Assembly: GCA_000242235.1 (NCBI GenBank)
Contig: JH590862.1
Span: forward strand, 124,001 to 188,000
DNA length: 64,000 nt
Source of the DNA: Stomatobaculum longum
GTDB taxonomy: Bacteria; Bacillota; Clostridia; Lachnospirales; Lachnospiraceae
Direction of reading: 5' to 3'
Each line of letters begins with the position of its first letter. Positions within the stretch are counted from its first letter, which is position 1. Position numbers and translations under genes: made by a program. Under the pieces are notes generated by a model. That model was not told the origin of the DNA, made no database searches, and was given only the letters and a program-made list of their open reading frames with translations. Shown here piece after piece: positions 41,728 through 54,053 of the stretch.

Positions 41728-42329
41728 AGTGCCTCCAAGACCTTCGAGAGCTTTGCTTCCAAAGCAGGTGTTCTCGCAGCCTCGATCTCCTCTCGCTCTG
41801 CGAGTACGGCCTGCCAGGTGTAGTAGTAAAAGCTGTAGAAGAGCGCATCGGGGAAGACATCCTCTTCTTCGTAGCGAAGCTCATCCGCCTCTTCATCGTA
41901 CTCTTCCGACCAGAGATACTCTTCCAGGAGGAGGTCCGCAAAGCGCGGCAGCGGCGCCGCGTGCTCCATGGTATCGCCGAGATGATAGCAGCCAAGCAGG
42001 CAGTCAAAGAGCTCTGTCAGCTGTTCGGCCAGATAGGCCGCCACGGGGTTTTCGGCGCTCTCGCGGAGTGCCTTTTCAAAAATACGCGCGAGAAACACGC
42101 TCGCAAAGGGCGTCGCATGCCAGAGGGTGTCCTGGTGCTCCACATTGTAGCCGAGTTCCTCAAATGCCTTCCGGACGCCCGCCGCATCCCGCATTTCTTC
42201 CAGAACGGCAAAGTACGCCGGAAAGGCGGTCGCTCTGCCGTAAACCGTCGTGAGCCTGTGCCAGGGCACATCGCTCACGCGGAGCGCCTTGATATAGCTT
42301 CTGTTCTCCTCTGTGATACGCTCTGTCAT
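41724..42329 (-). CDS. Hypothetical protein, immunity-like
   Basis: A 201-residue, acidic, mostly helical protein. The start VPWHRLTTVYGRATAFPAYF loosely resembles the W..L...YG.A...P opening of many bacterial immunity or HEAT-like proteins; the rest is rich in Tyr, Glu and Phe (YSFYYYTWQAVLAEREEIE). I do not recognise a defined family. It lies 12 bp after the DUF2262 gene and is coupled to the next gene by a 4-bp overlap. Confidence 0.72.
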   Translation of the reverse strand: MTERITEENRSYIKALRVSDVPWHRLTTVYGRATAFPAYFAVLEEMRDAAGVRKAFEELGYNVEHQDTLWHATPFASVFLARIFEKALRESAENPVAAYLAEQLTELFDCLLGCYHLGDTMEHAAPLPRFADLLLEEYLWSEEYDEEADELRYEEEDVFPDALFYSFYYYTWQAVLAEREEIEAARTPALEAKLSKVLEAL

Positions 42330-42341
42330 GATGCCCTCCGC

Positions 42342-43181
42342 TCAGCCCGCAATGTTCGCGTACTTGAGTCCCTCGCTCTCGGTTCCCGATATTTCGATTA
42401 CGTGCCCAAAGAAGAGATCGTCGTCGTCATAGTAGGCGACCAGATTGCCGTCCCAGCTTACCACCAGACTCTCCGGCTGTATGCGCCGCATGAAGTCCTC
42501 TTCCGTGAGTTCCGGGGCATTCTCGTTCTCCTCCTCGCTCGACTGCCAGTCGTTTGCGAGCTCTGTGAGTTCCTTTGCCGCAAAGCGGCGCAGTTCGCCG
42601 TCCCAACGCGCAGCATCCGTGGCCAGTTTTCGCGCAAAGGCCCGCGCCTTGTCCCAGGTCTCCGTATCGTCCGTATCGATTTCGAGCGAGAGGCTCATGC
42701 GCCCGTCGCCCCAGGGGATTTCGCCCTCCAGCCAGTCGAGCTCCCGATTCAGCGTGAGTTTGCCGAGCACTTCGTCGCTCAGTTCAACCGGCTTTTGATA
42801 TTCCTCCCAATAGGCCTCGAGTTCCGGACAGGAAACCGCGGGCTCCAGGACCTCAACCAGCAGCCAGGCATTGAATTTTTCCGGCGTCGTGTACTCCGGC
42901 ACCGCGCTCGGCTTCATGCGGCGCAGCTTGAGACGGCAAATCTGTCCTCTTGCAAGGCGCCCCCAGCCGTATTCTCCCTTCGTCTCCTCCTCGCTGAGCG
43001 GCCACTCCACTCTGCCTTCTCGAATCACACAACTCCCGTCCGGAAAAACCATGCCGAGCGAAATCGCCGTCATGTCCCAGTAATTTCCCTCTTTATAGTA
43101 ACCCGCGCCGAGGCATCTCTGAATGAGCACCAGAACTTCCTGCTCCTCGCTCTCATACTTTTGATAATAATTCTCGTACAT
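42342..43181 (-). CDS. DUF2262 domain protein
   Basis: A 279-residue cytosolic protein. The C-terminal half carries the DUF2262 pattern: WDGELRRFAAKELTELANDW, then EEDFMRRIQPESLVVSWDG and YYDDDDLFFGHVIEISG, ending ANIAG. The N-terminal half (1-130) seems to be a separate domain often paired with it. The family function is unknown; such genes are common in accessory clusters of Clostridia. First gene of this cluster, with GGGGG before the ATG and the ppdK terminator just upstream. Confidence 0.85.
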   Translation of the reverse strand: MYENYYQKYESEEQEVLVLIQRCLGAGYYKEGNYWDMTAISLGMVFPDGSCVIREGRVEWPLSEEETKGEYGWGRLARGQICRLKLRRMKPSAVPEYTTPEKFNAWLLVEVLEPAVSCPELEAYWEEYQKPVELSDEVLGKLTLNRELDWLEGEIPWGDGRMSLSLEIDTDDTETWDKARAFARKLATDAARWDGELRRFAAKELTELANDWQSSEEENENAPELTEEDFMRRIQPESLVVSWDGNLVAYYDDDDLFFGHVIEISGTESEGLKYANIAG

Positions 43182-43205
43182 CTTGGCCCCCTTTCCCCGC
43201 AACAC

Positions 43206-43243
43206 AAAAGTCCCCGCCGCCCCGTGAGGGTACGGCGGGGACT
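43206..43243 (-). terminator. Intrinsic terminator of ppdK
   Basis: AGTCCCCGCCG/CGGCGGGGACT (43209-43219 with 43233-43243), followed by TTTTGTG on the minus strand, 50 bp after the ppdK stop. Confidence 0.88.
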
Positions 43244-43293
43244 CTTTCTGTCCGGGCTTATATGTTATCTGTTAAACGGTGTGAAACGCTGTC

Positions 43294-45921
<2,628 letters not shown>

Positions 45922-45970
45922 CTCTACCTCCTGTGAACACGAATCTAAGATTTTGTTCTACAACGTTAGC

Positions 45971-45979
45971 ATCATACCA
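45971..45979 (-). promoter_or_regulatory. Extended -10 promoter of ppdK
   Basis: On the minus strand TGG-TATGAT (45979-45971), 50 bp before the start. No clear -35 is visible. Confidence 0.5.
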
Positions 45980-46012
45980 CAAAAGTTTGTTTTTTAACAG
46001 ATACACGCTTCC

Positions 46013-47401
46013 TCAAAACGTAAACTTGTCCAGAAAATAGTTTCTGAGCTCGGAAATTTTGATGCGTTCCTGTTCCATGCTGTCGCGGTCGCGGATCGTG
46101 ACGCTCTGATCCTCCGCGGACTCAAAGTCGTAGGTCACGCAGAACGGCGTGCCGATCTCGTCCTCGCGGCGATAGCGCTTGCCGATTGCACCGCGGTCGT
46201 CGTAGTCACAGTTCCAGTACTTCGAGAGCTCCGCATAGATCTTCTCCGCGCCCTCGCCGAGTTTCTTCGAGAGCGGCAGCACCGCGATTTTTACCGGTGC
46301 GAGCGCCGGGTGGAAGTGAAGCACCGTGCGCACATCGCCGCCCGGGAGTTCCTCCTCGTCGTAGGCGTTGCAGAGGAAGGCAAGGGTCACGCGGTCCGCA
46401 CCGAGCGAGGGCTCAATGACATAGGGGATGTACTTCTCCTTGCTCTCCTCGTCGAAGTAGCTTAAATCCTCGCCCGAAACTTCCTGGTGACGCGAGAGGT
46501 CGTAGTTCGTTCTGTCCGCAATGCCCCAGAGCTCGCCCCAGCCGAAGGGGAAGCGGAACTCGAGATCGGTCGTCGCCTTAGAATAGAAGGAAAGCTCCTC
46601 TTTCTCGTGGTCGCGCGCGCGGAGCATATCCTCGCGCATGCCGAGCTTTTTCAGCCACTGAATGCACTGCTCCTTCCAGTACGCGAACCACTCGAGGTCC
46701 GTGTCCGGCTTGCAGAAGAACTCGAGCTCCATCTGCTCAAACTCGCGGGTGCGGAAGGTGAAGTTGCCCGGTGTGATCTCGTTCCGGAAGGACTTGCCGA
46801 TCTGTCCGATGCCGAACGGAATTTTCTTCCGGGAGGTGCGCTGCACATTCTTGAAGTTCACAAAGATGCCCTGTGCCGTCTCCGGGCGCAGGTAGACCGT
46901 GTTCTTCGCGTCCTCGGTCACACCCTGGAAGGTCTTGAACATGAGGTTGAACTCGCGGATGTCCGTGAAGTCGTGCTTGCCGCAGCTCGGGCACGCAATC
47001 TCGTGCTCCTTGATATAGGTCTGCATCTTCTCGTGACTCCAGCCGTCCACACCGGACTCGAGCTCTACGCCGTGCTCCGCCGCGTAGTCCTCAATCAGCT
47101 TATCCGCGCGGAAGCGCTCGTGACAGCTCTTGCAGTCCATGAGCGGATCCGAGAAGCTGCCGATGTGACCGGAGGCGACCCAGGTCTGCGTGTTCATGAG
47201 AATCGCGCAGTCTACGCCGACGTTATACGGCGACTCCTGGATGAACTTCTGCCACCACGCTCTCTTCACGTTGTTCTTGAGTTCAACGCCGAGATTGCCG
47301 TAATCCCAGGTGTTCGCAAGACCGCCGTAAATTTCCGAGCCGGGATAGACAAACCCTCTCGCCTTCGCAAGTGACACGATTTTTTCCATTGTATAATCCA
47401 T
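46013..47401 (-). CDS. glyS: Glycyl-tRNA synthetase (alpha2 type)
   Basis: A 462-residue class II synthetase of the homodimeric type (GlyS/GlyQS in Firmicutes). Motif 2 appears as [23 protein letters not shown] and motif 3 as [14 protein letters not shown]. The N-terminus ([22 protein letters not shown]) is typical. There is no T-box leader: recO ends only 35 bp upstream, so it is driven by the upstream operon. Confidence 0.97.
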   Translation of the reverse strand: MDYTMEKIVSLAKARGFVYPGSEIYGGLANTWDYGNLGVELKNNVKRAWWQKFIQESPYNVGVDCAILMNTQTWVASGHIGSFSDPLMDCKSCHERFRADKLIEDYAAEHGVELESGVDGWSHEKMQTYIKEHEIACPSCGKHDFTDIREFNLMFKTFQGVTEDAKNTVYLRPETAQGIFVNFKNVQRTSRKKIPFGIGQIGKSFRNEITPGNFTFRTREFEQMELEFFCKPDTDLEWFAYWKEQCIQWLKKLGMREDMLRARDHEKEELSFYSKATTDLEFRFPFGWGELWGIADRTNYDLSRHQEVSGEDLSYFDEESKEKYIPYVIEPSLGADRVTLAFLCNAYDEEELPGGDVRTVLHFHPALAPVKIAVLPLSKKLGEGAEKIYAELSKYWNCDYDDRGAIGKRYRREDEIGTPFCVTYDFESAEDQSVTIRDRDSMEQERIKISELRNYFLDKFTF

Positions 47402-47436
47402 CTTTTTCCCCTCTCTGTTGCCAAACGTCCTCTATT

Positions 47437-48093
47437 TTACTGCACCCGTCGCATTTCTTCCAGCACGGAAAGCGCGCGGAAGTGATGCGGCGCAACCTGA
47501 GAACGCAGTGCGTCCACATTCGCCGCAAATTCCCGCAGCGCAGTCTCGCCGACGGTAAAGGTAAAGAGCTTTTCCACCGGCGTTCGCACCACATAGTCCC
47601 AGGTGTAAGCGCAGTTCTCATGGGTTTTGAGCGGCGGCACTACGACATAGCTCCCGTCCAGTACCAGAAGTTTTAACTCCAGAATGCGCCGCACGAGTTC
47701 CCGCGGGAGCTCCGGCTTTTCCAGGGCGAGCAGCGCAAAGTAGAGAAGCTTTAAGCCCTCTTCCTCCCGCTGAAACTCCCGGTAAAAGTAGTCGGCGAGT
47801 TCCAGAAAATAGCTCGCATAGCAGAGCGCCAGGGCATCCGCCTCCAGCGTTCCGAAGAAGCGAAGCCCCTCCGCCGCCGTAATGATATCGGCATCTCTGC
47901 CCGGGCGCAGCGTAAACTTGCCGTAGACTAAGGGACGCGCAATGCCCATCAGCGGGCTGCCCTGGCGGGCGGCGCCGCGTGCGAAGCAGGAGAGCTTCCC
48001 CTTTTCCCGCGTGAGTATCGTGACGCGCCGGTCCCGCTCACCGATCGGCATGGTCTTTAAAACCAGACCGGTGACTTCCTCGCCCTCTCTCAT
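47437..48093 (-). CDS. recO: DNA repair protein RecO
   Basis: A 218-residue protein of recombinational repair (RecFOR). The OB-fold N-terminus (VTGLVLKTMPIGERDRRVTILTREKGKLSCFARGA) matches the family. The C-terminal half is helical and has no clear four-Cys zinc site, as in some RecO proteins. It overlaps era by 4 bp, keeping the common era-recO order. Confidence 0.93.
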   Translation of the reverse strand: MREGEEVTGLVLKTMPIGERDRRVTILTREKGKLSCFARGAARQGSPLMGIARPLVYGKFTLRPGRDADIITAAEGLRFFGTLEADALALCYASYFLELADYFYREFQREEEGLKLLYFALLALEKPELPRELVRRILELKLLVLDGSYVVVPPLKTHENCAYTWDYVVRTPVEKLFTFTVGETALREFAANVDALRSQVAPHHFRALSVLEEMRRVQ

Positions 48094-48983
48094 ACTTTCT
48101 TGATGTCATAGCCGAAGGAGCGGAGTTGGGTATCATTGTCCCGCCAGTCGCGCCGCACCTTGACCCAGAGCTTTAAGTTCACCTTGCTCTCCGTCATTTC
48201 TTCGATGGCCTTCCTGGCGCCGATACCGATGCGCTTTAACATCTGACCGCCCTTGCCGATCACCATGCCCTTATGGGACTCCCGCTCGCAGATGATATTG
48301 GCATCGATATCGAAGCCGCCGTCCTCTCTCTCCTTCATGCGCTCGACCGTGACGGCGACGCCGTGCGGCACCTCGTCGCGGAGTAAGCGCAGGGTCTGCT
48401 CCCGGATCAGCTCGCCCGCGAGTTCCCGCATCGGCTCCTCGGTCACGGTGTCCTCGCTGTAGAAGAACGGCCCCTCCGGCAGATAGCGGTACAGGGTGTC
48501 GAGCAGAAGTTCGACATTCTCGCTCTTTAGCGCGGCGACCGCGACCAGATCCTTCGGGCGGCAAAAGTCCTCATAGGCCTTGACCTGCGCGGCGAGCCGC
48601 GCCTTGTCGGTGATCTTGTCGATTTTATTGACCGCGAGAATCAGCGGCTGACGGCACTTCCGAAGCCGCTCGGCGAGCTCCCGCTCCGCGGCCCCGATGT
48701 GCTCGCTCACATCGACAATCCAGAGAATCACGTCCGCCTCTTCGATGGTCTTCTCGGCGACGCCGACCATGAAACGTCCGAGTTTATTCTTGGCGCGGGT
48801 AAGCCCCGGCGTGTCCTCAAACACAATCTGGCCGCGCTCGTCCGTGTAGACGGTGCGAATCTGATTCCGCGTGGTCTGCGCCTTCTCCGAGGTAATCGCG
48901 ATTTTCTGCCCGATCAGGTGATTCATGAGAGTCGACTTTCCGACATTCGGGCGCCCGATCAGCGCGACAAATCCTGCTTTCAT
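48090..48983 (-). CDS. era: GTPase Era
   Basis: A 297-residue GTPase needed for 16S rRNA maturation and 30S assembly. G1 GRPNVGKST, G3 DTPGL, G4 NKID and the C-terminal KH domain (ESHKGMVIGKGGQMLKRIG) are all present. The ATG at 48983 overlaps the upstream protease stop (ATGA); an in-frame ATG at 49079 has no family match. Confidence 0.97.
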   Translation of the reverse strand: MKAGFVALIGRPNVGKSTLMNHLIGQKIAITSEKAQTTRNQIRTVYTDERGQIVFEDTPGLTRAKNKLGRFMVGVAEKTIEEADVILWIVDVSEHIGAAERELAERLRKCRQPLILAVNKIDKITDKARLAAQVKAYEDFCRPKDLVAVAALKSENVELLLDTLYRYLPEGPFFYSEDTVTEEPMRELAGELIREQTLRLLRDEVPHGVAVTVERMKEREDGGFDIDANIICERESHKGMVIGKGGQMLKRIGIGARKAIEEMTESKVNLKLWVKVRRDWRDNDTQLRSFGYDIKKV

Positions 48984-51949
48984 GCCTCTGTCTCCTCGCT
49001 CTCCTTGGCAAAGAGCTGCGGAATCTCGGTAAAGAAGTCTTCCGCCCGCTCGATTGCGCTCTCGTTTCCGATCACGCACTTTGCCTCGTAGCGAAGCGCC
49101 TCCCGCACCAGCGGCGCAAGCGCGCGGATGTCCGCCGGCGTTGCCGTGAGTACCTCTCTCCGCTCGGCCGAGAGCATCTCGTCCGTGACCTTCGAGTAGT
49201 AGGCCGCGAGCGCGAGCTGACCGCTCATCTGTGCACTCCGCGGCGTATCCATTTCACCGATGGCGCCGATGATGGCCTTGGTCATCTCTCTCTCATCCGC
49301 CTCGTAGTGCTCGAGATAGGCAGGGGTTCCCTCGTAGACCTTGTCGGTCGCCTCGAGCTTCGGGTCGCGGTAGGAGCTGAAGACCACATTGCCGCCGCGC
49401 CCGAAGCGGACACTGCAGCCGTAGGCGCCGCCCTTCGAGCGAATCTCGTTCCAGAGATAGCCGTAGCTCAGCATGGTCTGGGCAATGCGGAGCGCGCCCG
49501 TGTAGCGGAAGCCGCCCGTGCGGAAATTGCCGACCCGCGCCACATAGTTCACACGGGACGCCGAGCGGAAGCCCTCGCGCCGGATATCTTCCACGAGACG
49601 GAAACGGACTTCGCCCTTGCCGCCCGCCGGATAACGCTCTCCGAGCGTTCTAAGCAGCGGCAGCAGTGCTTCCTTATCTGCCTCCTCCGCGGTCAGATGC
49701 ACGAGCAGGCGGCCGCGCACGACAGTCTCCCGGAGGAGTTTCGGTGCGCGCTCACAGAAAGCGCGGCGCGCGGACTCTGCCGAGAGACTCTCTAAGAAGC
49801 GGTAGTAGGCGATGCCCCGCGTCACATCCCGGAAGAGACCGTTTTCGTTAAAATAGGAGGCCGCGCGGTTTGCCGCGGCGATATCCCCCGCGGAGAGGAG
49901 CGTGTCCTTTAAGCCAGCGCGAATTTCACCGATCAGATTGCGGATTCTCGCCTCATCCGTAAACAGTGTCTGCAAAAGCTGCTCGTTCACGAGATTCAGC
50001 GCCTGTTCCACCTTTTCCGTCAGGAACTTGACCGAGGCCGAGAAAATTCTCCGGTCGCCCCGGAAGTCCGCGAGATCCGGGTAGTTGTCAATGCCGAACT
50101 GAATGCCGCCGGTGTGAAGATTGACGAGAGTCGAGAGTTCGGTGTAACTGTGCGCCTCCGTGCTCAGATAGCCGAGCAGATCCTTGATTAACGCGAGCGC
50201 CGAGAGATCTTCGACCGGCAAATCGCTCACGTCAAAGTCGAGGCGGAGATAGTCGATGCCCGTCGTGTTCCGCGCCGCGTAGTGGAAGGGTGTCTCGCCG
50301 AGCGTCCCCGTCTCGTAGCAAAGCGGTGTGTTTTCCGCGGCGAGATCTTCGCGGGAGAGCATCGGAATCGTGCGGAGTGCCGCCTCGCTGTCCGGCGCGT
50401 CCTGGTAAGCCTTCATCTCCTTGCCGAAGTGAATCAGCGCTTCTCTCTCTTCCGCTGTCATGGCCGCCTTGACGGCCGACAGCTTCTCGGCATCCTCTGC
50501 CTCGTGCTTTGCCGTGAGACCGCGCACCGGGTAGAGCTCCGCGACCGCGTACTCCTCGTTATCTAAGAGTTTCTCCCGGATCAGCTCTTCAAAGTAGTTA
50601 TCTCCCACCTTGCTGCGAAGCGCGTCAAAGAGCCCCGCAAACTTTAAGTGCAGGCAGGGATCGCCGTCGTAAATCCAGCTCTCAAAGCTCTGCAGGCCGT
50701 AAATCAGGCCCTTCGGATAGGAGCCGAAATTCGCCTCGCGCGCGCGGAACTCCGCCATATTGATTGCCGCGAGCAGCATCTCGTGATCAAGGCCGTCTTC
50801 CGCAAGCTCTGTGAGCAGTTCCCGGACGCGGCGCACGAAAGCGTCCTTCTGCTCGCGTCTCAAGTGCTTCGCCGTAATCCGGAAATAGGGTTCGCGGATG
50901 CCGTTTGCGTAGCCGCCGTAGACATCGTCCCCGAAGCCCTCCTCAATCAATCTGTCGTGCAGGATTGCGCCCGGCGCTTTTAAGAGCACATAGTCGAGCG
51001 CCTGAAACGCATTGTAGGGCACAGGCTCGAGCTGCCCGCCGACGCGGATGTTCAGCGAGACATAGGCCGCATTCTCTTCGCTCTCGGCGTCGCCGATCGA
51101 ATACGGGCGCGACACCGAGACCGGCGCGGCGAGCGGCTTCGGCGCCGGAATGGCCGAATCGATTGCGAGGCGCTCGTACTTCGAGAGATAGTTTTCATCT
51201 AAGTAGCACAGTCTCTCCGCCATGTCGAGATCGCCGTAGAGGTAGATGAAGGCATTGCTCGGATGGTAGTAACGGCGATGGAAATCGAGGTAGGCCTCGT
51301 AGGTCAGATCCGGAATGAAATCGGGGTCGCCGCCGGATTCCTCGGCATAGGGGTGTCCCGGGAACAGCGCTTCATCGACTGCGCGCGCCATCACCTCATC
51401 CGGGTCCGAATACACGCCTTTCATCTCATTGTAGACGACGCCGTTCCGGCTGAGTTTTCCGTCCTCGCTCTCCAGTTCGTATCTCCAGCCCTCCTGCCGG
51501 AAAATCTTCTCCTCTTTGTAGAACAGCGGGTGGAAGACCGCGTCGAGATAGACATCCATGAGGTTCTCAAAGTCCTTCGGGTTGCAGCTCGCGACCGGGT
51601 AGAGCGTCCGGTCCGGATAGGTCATCGCATTCAGGAAGGTGTTGAGCGAGCCCTTCACAAGTTCCATAAAGGGATCCTTGGCCCAGTACTTCTCCGAGCC
51701 GCAGAGCACGGTGTGCTCGATAATATGCGCGACGCCGGTCGAATCCTGCGGCGGCGTCCGGAAGCCGATTGTAAAGACCTTGTTCGGATCGTCCGCGAGC
51801 AGGAGAAACACACGCGCGCCGGTCTTCTTGTGCGAGAGCACCACGCCGTCCGCGTGCAGTTCCTTCATGTCGGTGATTTGCCGGATTTCATAGGCATCCA
51901 GCCGCTTCAAGGCTTCCAGCTGTTCTTCCCGGTTCCGTTTTGCTGTCAT
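48980..51949 (-). CDS. M16C family metalloprotease (presequence-protease/insulinase type)
   Basis: A 989-residue zinc protease. The inverted zinc motif HIIEH (GVAHIIEHTVLCGSEKYW, about residue 60) and the following FLNAMTYPDRTLYPVAS are diagnostic for the PreP/falcilysin-like M16C group. Two homologous halves form the closed chamber that degrades peptides. There is no signal peptide, so it is cytosolic. GAGGAG precedes the ATG. It is coupled to era by a 4-bp overlap. Confidence 0.94.
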   Translation of the reverse strand: MTAKRNREEQLEALKRLDAYEIRQITDMKELHADGVVLSHKKTGARVFLLLADDPNKVFTIGFRTPPQDSTGVAHIIEHTVLCGSEKYWAKDPFMELVKGSLNTFLNAMTYPDRTLYPVASCNPKDFENLMDVYLDAVFHPLFYKEEKIFRQEGWRYELESEDGKLSRNGVVYNEMKGVYSDPDEVMARAVDEALFPGHPYAEESGGDPDFIPDLTYEAYLDFHRRYYHPSNAFIYLYGDLDMAERLCYLDENYLSKYERLAIDSAIPAPKPLAAPVSVSRPYSIGDAESEENAAYVSLNIRVGGQLEPVPYNAFQALDYVLLKAPGAILHDRLIEEGFGDDVYGGYANGIREPYFRITAKHLRREQKDAFVRRVRELLTELAEDGLDHEMLLAAINMAEFRAREANFGSYPKGLIYGLQSFESWIYDGDPCLHLKFAGLFDALRSKVGDNYFEELIREKLLDNEEYAVAELYPVRGLTAKHEAEDAEKLSAVKAAMTAEEREALIHFGKEMKAYQDAPDSEAALRTIPMLSREDLAAENTPLCYETGTLGETPFHYAARNTTGIDYLRLDFDVSDLPVEDLSALALIKDLLGYLSTEAHSYTELSTLVNLHTGGIQFGIDNYPDLADFRGDRRIFSASVKFLTEKVEQALNLVNEQLLQTLFTDEARIRNLIGEIRAGLKDTLLSAGDIAAANRAASYFNENGLFRDVTRGIAYYRFLESLSAESARRAFCERAPKLLRETVVRGRLLVHLTAEEADKEALLPLLRTLGERYPAGGKGEVRFRLVEDIRREGFRSASRVNYVARVGNFRTGGFRYTGALRIAQTMLSYGYLWNEIRSKGGAYGCSVRFGRGGNVVFSSYRDPKLEATDKVYEGTPAYLEHYEADEREMTKAIIGAIGEMDTPRSAQMSGQLALAAYYSKVTDEMLSAERREVLTATPADIRALAPLVREALRYEAKCVIGNESAIERAEDFFTEIPQLFAKESEETEA

Positions 51950-51984
51950 ATAAGCTCCTCTCTATTCTTCTATAGATGTGTCGT

Positions 51985-52800
51985 TTACAGGCGCCCCAGA
52001 AACTTATCCTTTAAGAGCGCGATGCTCTCTCGCGCGAGATAGTGCGCGAAAAGCACAGGGTCGCTCGGCGCGGAAATGCCGAGTGCCTGTATGCCGAATT
52101 GCTTTTTTAAGATTGCGGAGGCCCGGTAGAGATGAAATTCCGAGCTGACGATACCAAGCGATACCGGCTCCGGTGAGACCAGCAAAAAGCTCTCGCCGCG
52201 TAAGTCAAAAAAGCATGGATTGCTCTCGTTGCGGAGGCGATAGAGCAGTGCATGGCTGTATACAATGTTCTCGTAGGTATTCTTCGACTGCATCTCGAGG
52301 AGCAGCCGGTAGCGCGGAATGCCGTGCTGTTCCAGGTAGGCGGCCATCGCCTCGGCCTCGCTCCGCTGCCCCCGTCTGTCGTGACCGCCGCTCAGCACAA
52401 AACCGGTGTCCGGCGATTCCTCGGCAAAGCGGAGCGCTGCGTCGAGGCGCTGCCGGAGCGTTTTGGAGAGCGTCCCGTCCGGTTTCAGTCCCGCGCCGAG
52501 TACAATCGCATACTCGGGGCTTCCCTTTTCCTTGGGATGCATGCCGGACGCGATGACGATACCGGCCGCCATCAGTACGACCATGCCGAGAAGGCTGATG
52601 GTATGCGCGAAAGTCAGAAAAAACAGCGAGACCCGCGCCGGGCTTTTCGCGTGCAGGTAGCGAAGCAGCGCATTCACAAGGCACACGCCCGCAAAGAAGA
52701 GCCAGATCCAGCTGCCGGACAGCAACTGCTTTGCATAGACCAGGAGAACCACAAAGTAAACCGCCGAGACACCCGCGGCACTCAGAAAAAAGGCGGTCAT
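51985..52800 (-). CDS. YdcF/DUF218 family membrane protein
   Basis: A 271-residue protein. The N-terminal 85 residues hold three or four membrane helices. The DUF218 domain follows (AIVLGAGLKPDGTLSKTLRQRLDAAL, then FVLSGGHDRRGQRSEAEAMAAYL and LEMQSKNTYENIVYS). SanA and YdcF relatives are linked to envelope integrity; function here is unknown. Its start overlaps the trhP stop by 4 bp. Confidence 0.9.
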   Translation of the reverse strand: MTAFFLSAAGVSAVYFVVLLVYAKQLLSGSWIWLFFAGVCLVNALLRYLHAKSPARVSLFFLTFAHTISLLGMVVLMAAGIVIASGMHPKEKGSPEYAIVLGAGLKPDGTLSKTLRQRLDAALRFAEESPDTGFVLSGGHDRRGQRSEAEAMAAYLEQHGIPRYRLLLEMQSKNTYENIVYSHALLYRLRNESNPCFFDLRGESFLLVSPEPVSLGIVSSEFHLYRASAILKKQFGIQALGISAPSDPVLFAHYLARESIALLKDKFLGRL

Positions 52801-54041
52801 TTCGCGGTCTCCGTGCGGAGCAATTCGCCGACTACCGGTACCGCCGAGAAACGGACCGCAAGCGCCTCTTTGGGATGCGGCGCGCTCTCGACCGAAAGTC
52901 CCTCGTGATTCCGGATTTCCAGCACAGTCAGCAGCTCGTTGCTGCCGTCAAAGCACATGCGCTCAACCCGGTCGCCGACCGAGAACTTGTTTTTCTGCTC
53001 GAAACGCGCAAAGCCCTCGGCATCGACCGCGGCAATTTTTCCGAGATAGGTGTAATTCCGCACATAGGTATTGCTGTCGTAAATCTGCGCCTCCTCGTTC
53101 GGTTTTCCGAAGAAAAAGCCCGTCGTGTACTCCCGATAGGTGCACTTGCCGATTTCCTCCCGGTACGATTCGAGATTCGCCGCATATTTCTCCGGGCTCT
53201 CGAGGTAGTCGTCGATGGCGCGGCGGTAAGCGCGCGCCGTGACGGCCGCATAGAGCGCGGTCTTCATCCTGCCCTCGATTTTAAAACTGTCAATCCCGCT
53301 CTCGATCAGTTCCGGGATGTGGTCTATCATACAGAGGTCCTTCGAGTTAAAGAGGAAGGTCCCTCTCTCGTTCTCAAAGACCGGCATGGACTCGCCCGGG
53401 CGTTTCTCCTCGGTCACGCTGTACTGCCAGCGGCAGGGGTGGGTGCACTCGCCGTGGTTTGCGTCCCGCCCCGCCATGAAGCTCGAGAGCAGACAGCGGC
53501 CGGAGTACGAAATACACATCGCGCCGTGCACAAAGGTCTCGATCTCCATCTCCGCCGGGATGCGCTCCCGGATTTCGCGTATCTCCGCGAGCGAGAGCTC
53601 TCTGGCCGTTACGACGCGGCTCGCGCCGAGCTCCCGCCAGAAGAGAAAGGTCCCGTAGTTCGTGTTGTTCGCCTGGGTGCTCACATGTAACTCGATGCCC
53701 GGGCAGAGCCGCTTTGCGAGCATAAAGAGCGCCGGGTCCGAGACGATAATCGCGTCCGGCCTGAGTTCGGCCAGCTCTTGAAAGTACCGCTCTGCCTCGT
53801 TTAAGTCATCGTTGTGCGCGAGGATATTCGCGGTCACATACACCCGCTTGCCTCTCTCGTGCGCTAAGCATAGCCCCTCCGCCATCTCTTCCGGGCTGAA
53901 ATTTTTGGCGTTTGCGCGGAGCCCGAAGGCCTCGCCGCCGATGTAGACCGCGTCCGCCCCGTAGTCAAAGGCTGTCTTCAGAACTTCCAGGCTGCCGGCC
54001 GGCAGCAAAAGTTCCGCTTGCTTCCTCTTCTCTCTGCTCAA
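52797..54041 (-). CDS. Peptidase U32 family protein, tRNA uridine hydroxylase TrhP-like
   Basis: A 414-residue U32 protein. ELLLPAGSLEVLKTAFDYGADAVYIGG starts the barrel, and the cluster-binding cysteines are in CISYSGRCLLSSFMAGRDAN and GECTHPC. U32 proteins of this type (TrhP, YrrO) make 5-hydroxyuridine at tRNA position 34 rather than degrade protein. The next gene upstream is a TrmR-like methyltransferase, the partner that methylates this base, so the tRNA role is well supported by context. Confidence 0.92.
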   Translation of the reverse strand: MSREKRKQAELLLPAGSLEVLKTAFDYGADAVYIGGEAFGLRANAKNFSPEEMAEGLCLAHERGKRVYVTANILAHNDDLNEAERYFQELAELRPDAIIVSDPALFMLAKRLCPGIELHVSTQANNTNYGTFLFWRELGASRVVTARELSLAEIREIRERIPAEMEIETFVHGAMCISYSGRCLLSSFMAGRDANHGECTHPCRWQYSVTEEKRPGESMPVFENERGTFLFNSKDLCMIDHIPELIESGIDSFKIEGRMKTALYAAVTARAYRRAIDDYLESPEKYAANLESYREEIGKCTYREYTTGFFFGKPNEEAQIYDSNTYVRNYTYLGKIAAVDAEGFARFEQKNKFSVGDRVERMCFDGSNELLTVLEIRNHEGLSVESAPHPKEALAVRFSAVPVVGELLRTETAK

Positions 54042-54053
54042 ATGTCTTCTCCT

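Noticed and set aside
47402-47436. Possible T-box leader before glyS.
   Set aside because: Only 35 bp separate recO and glyS, far too short for a T-box.
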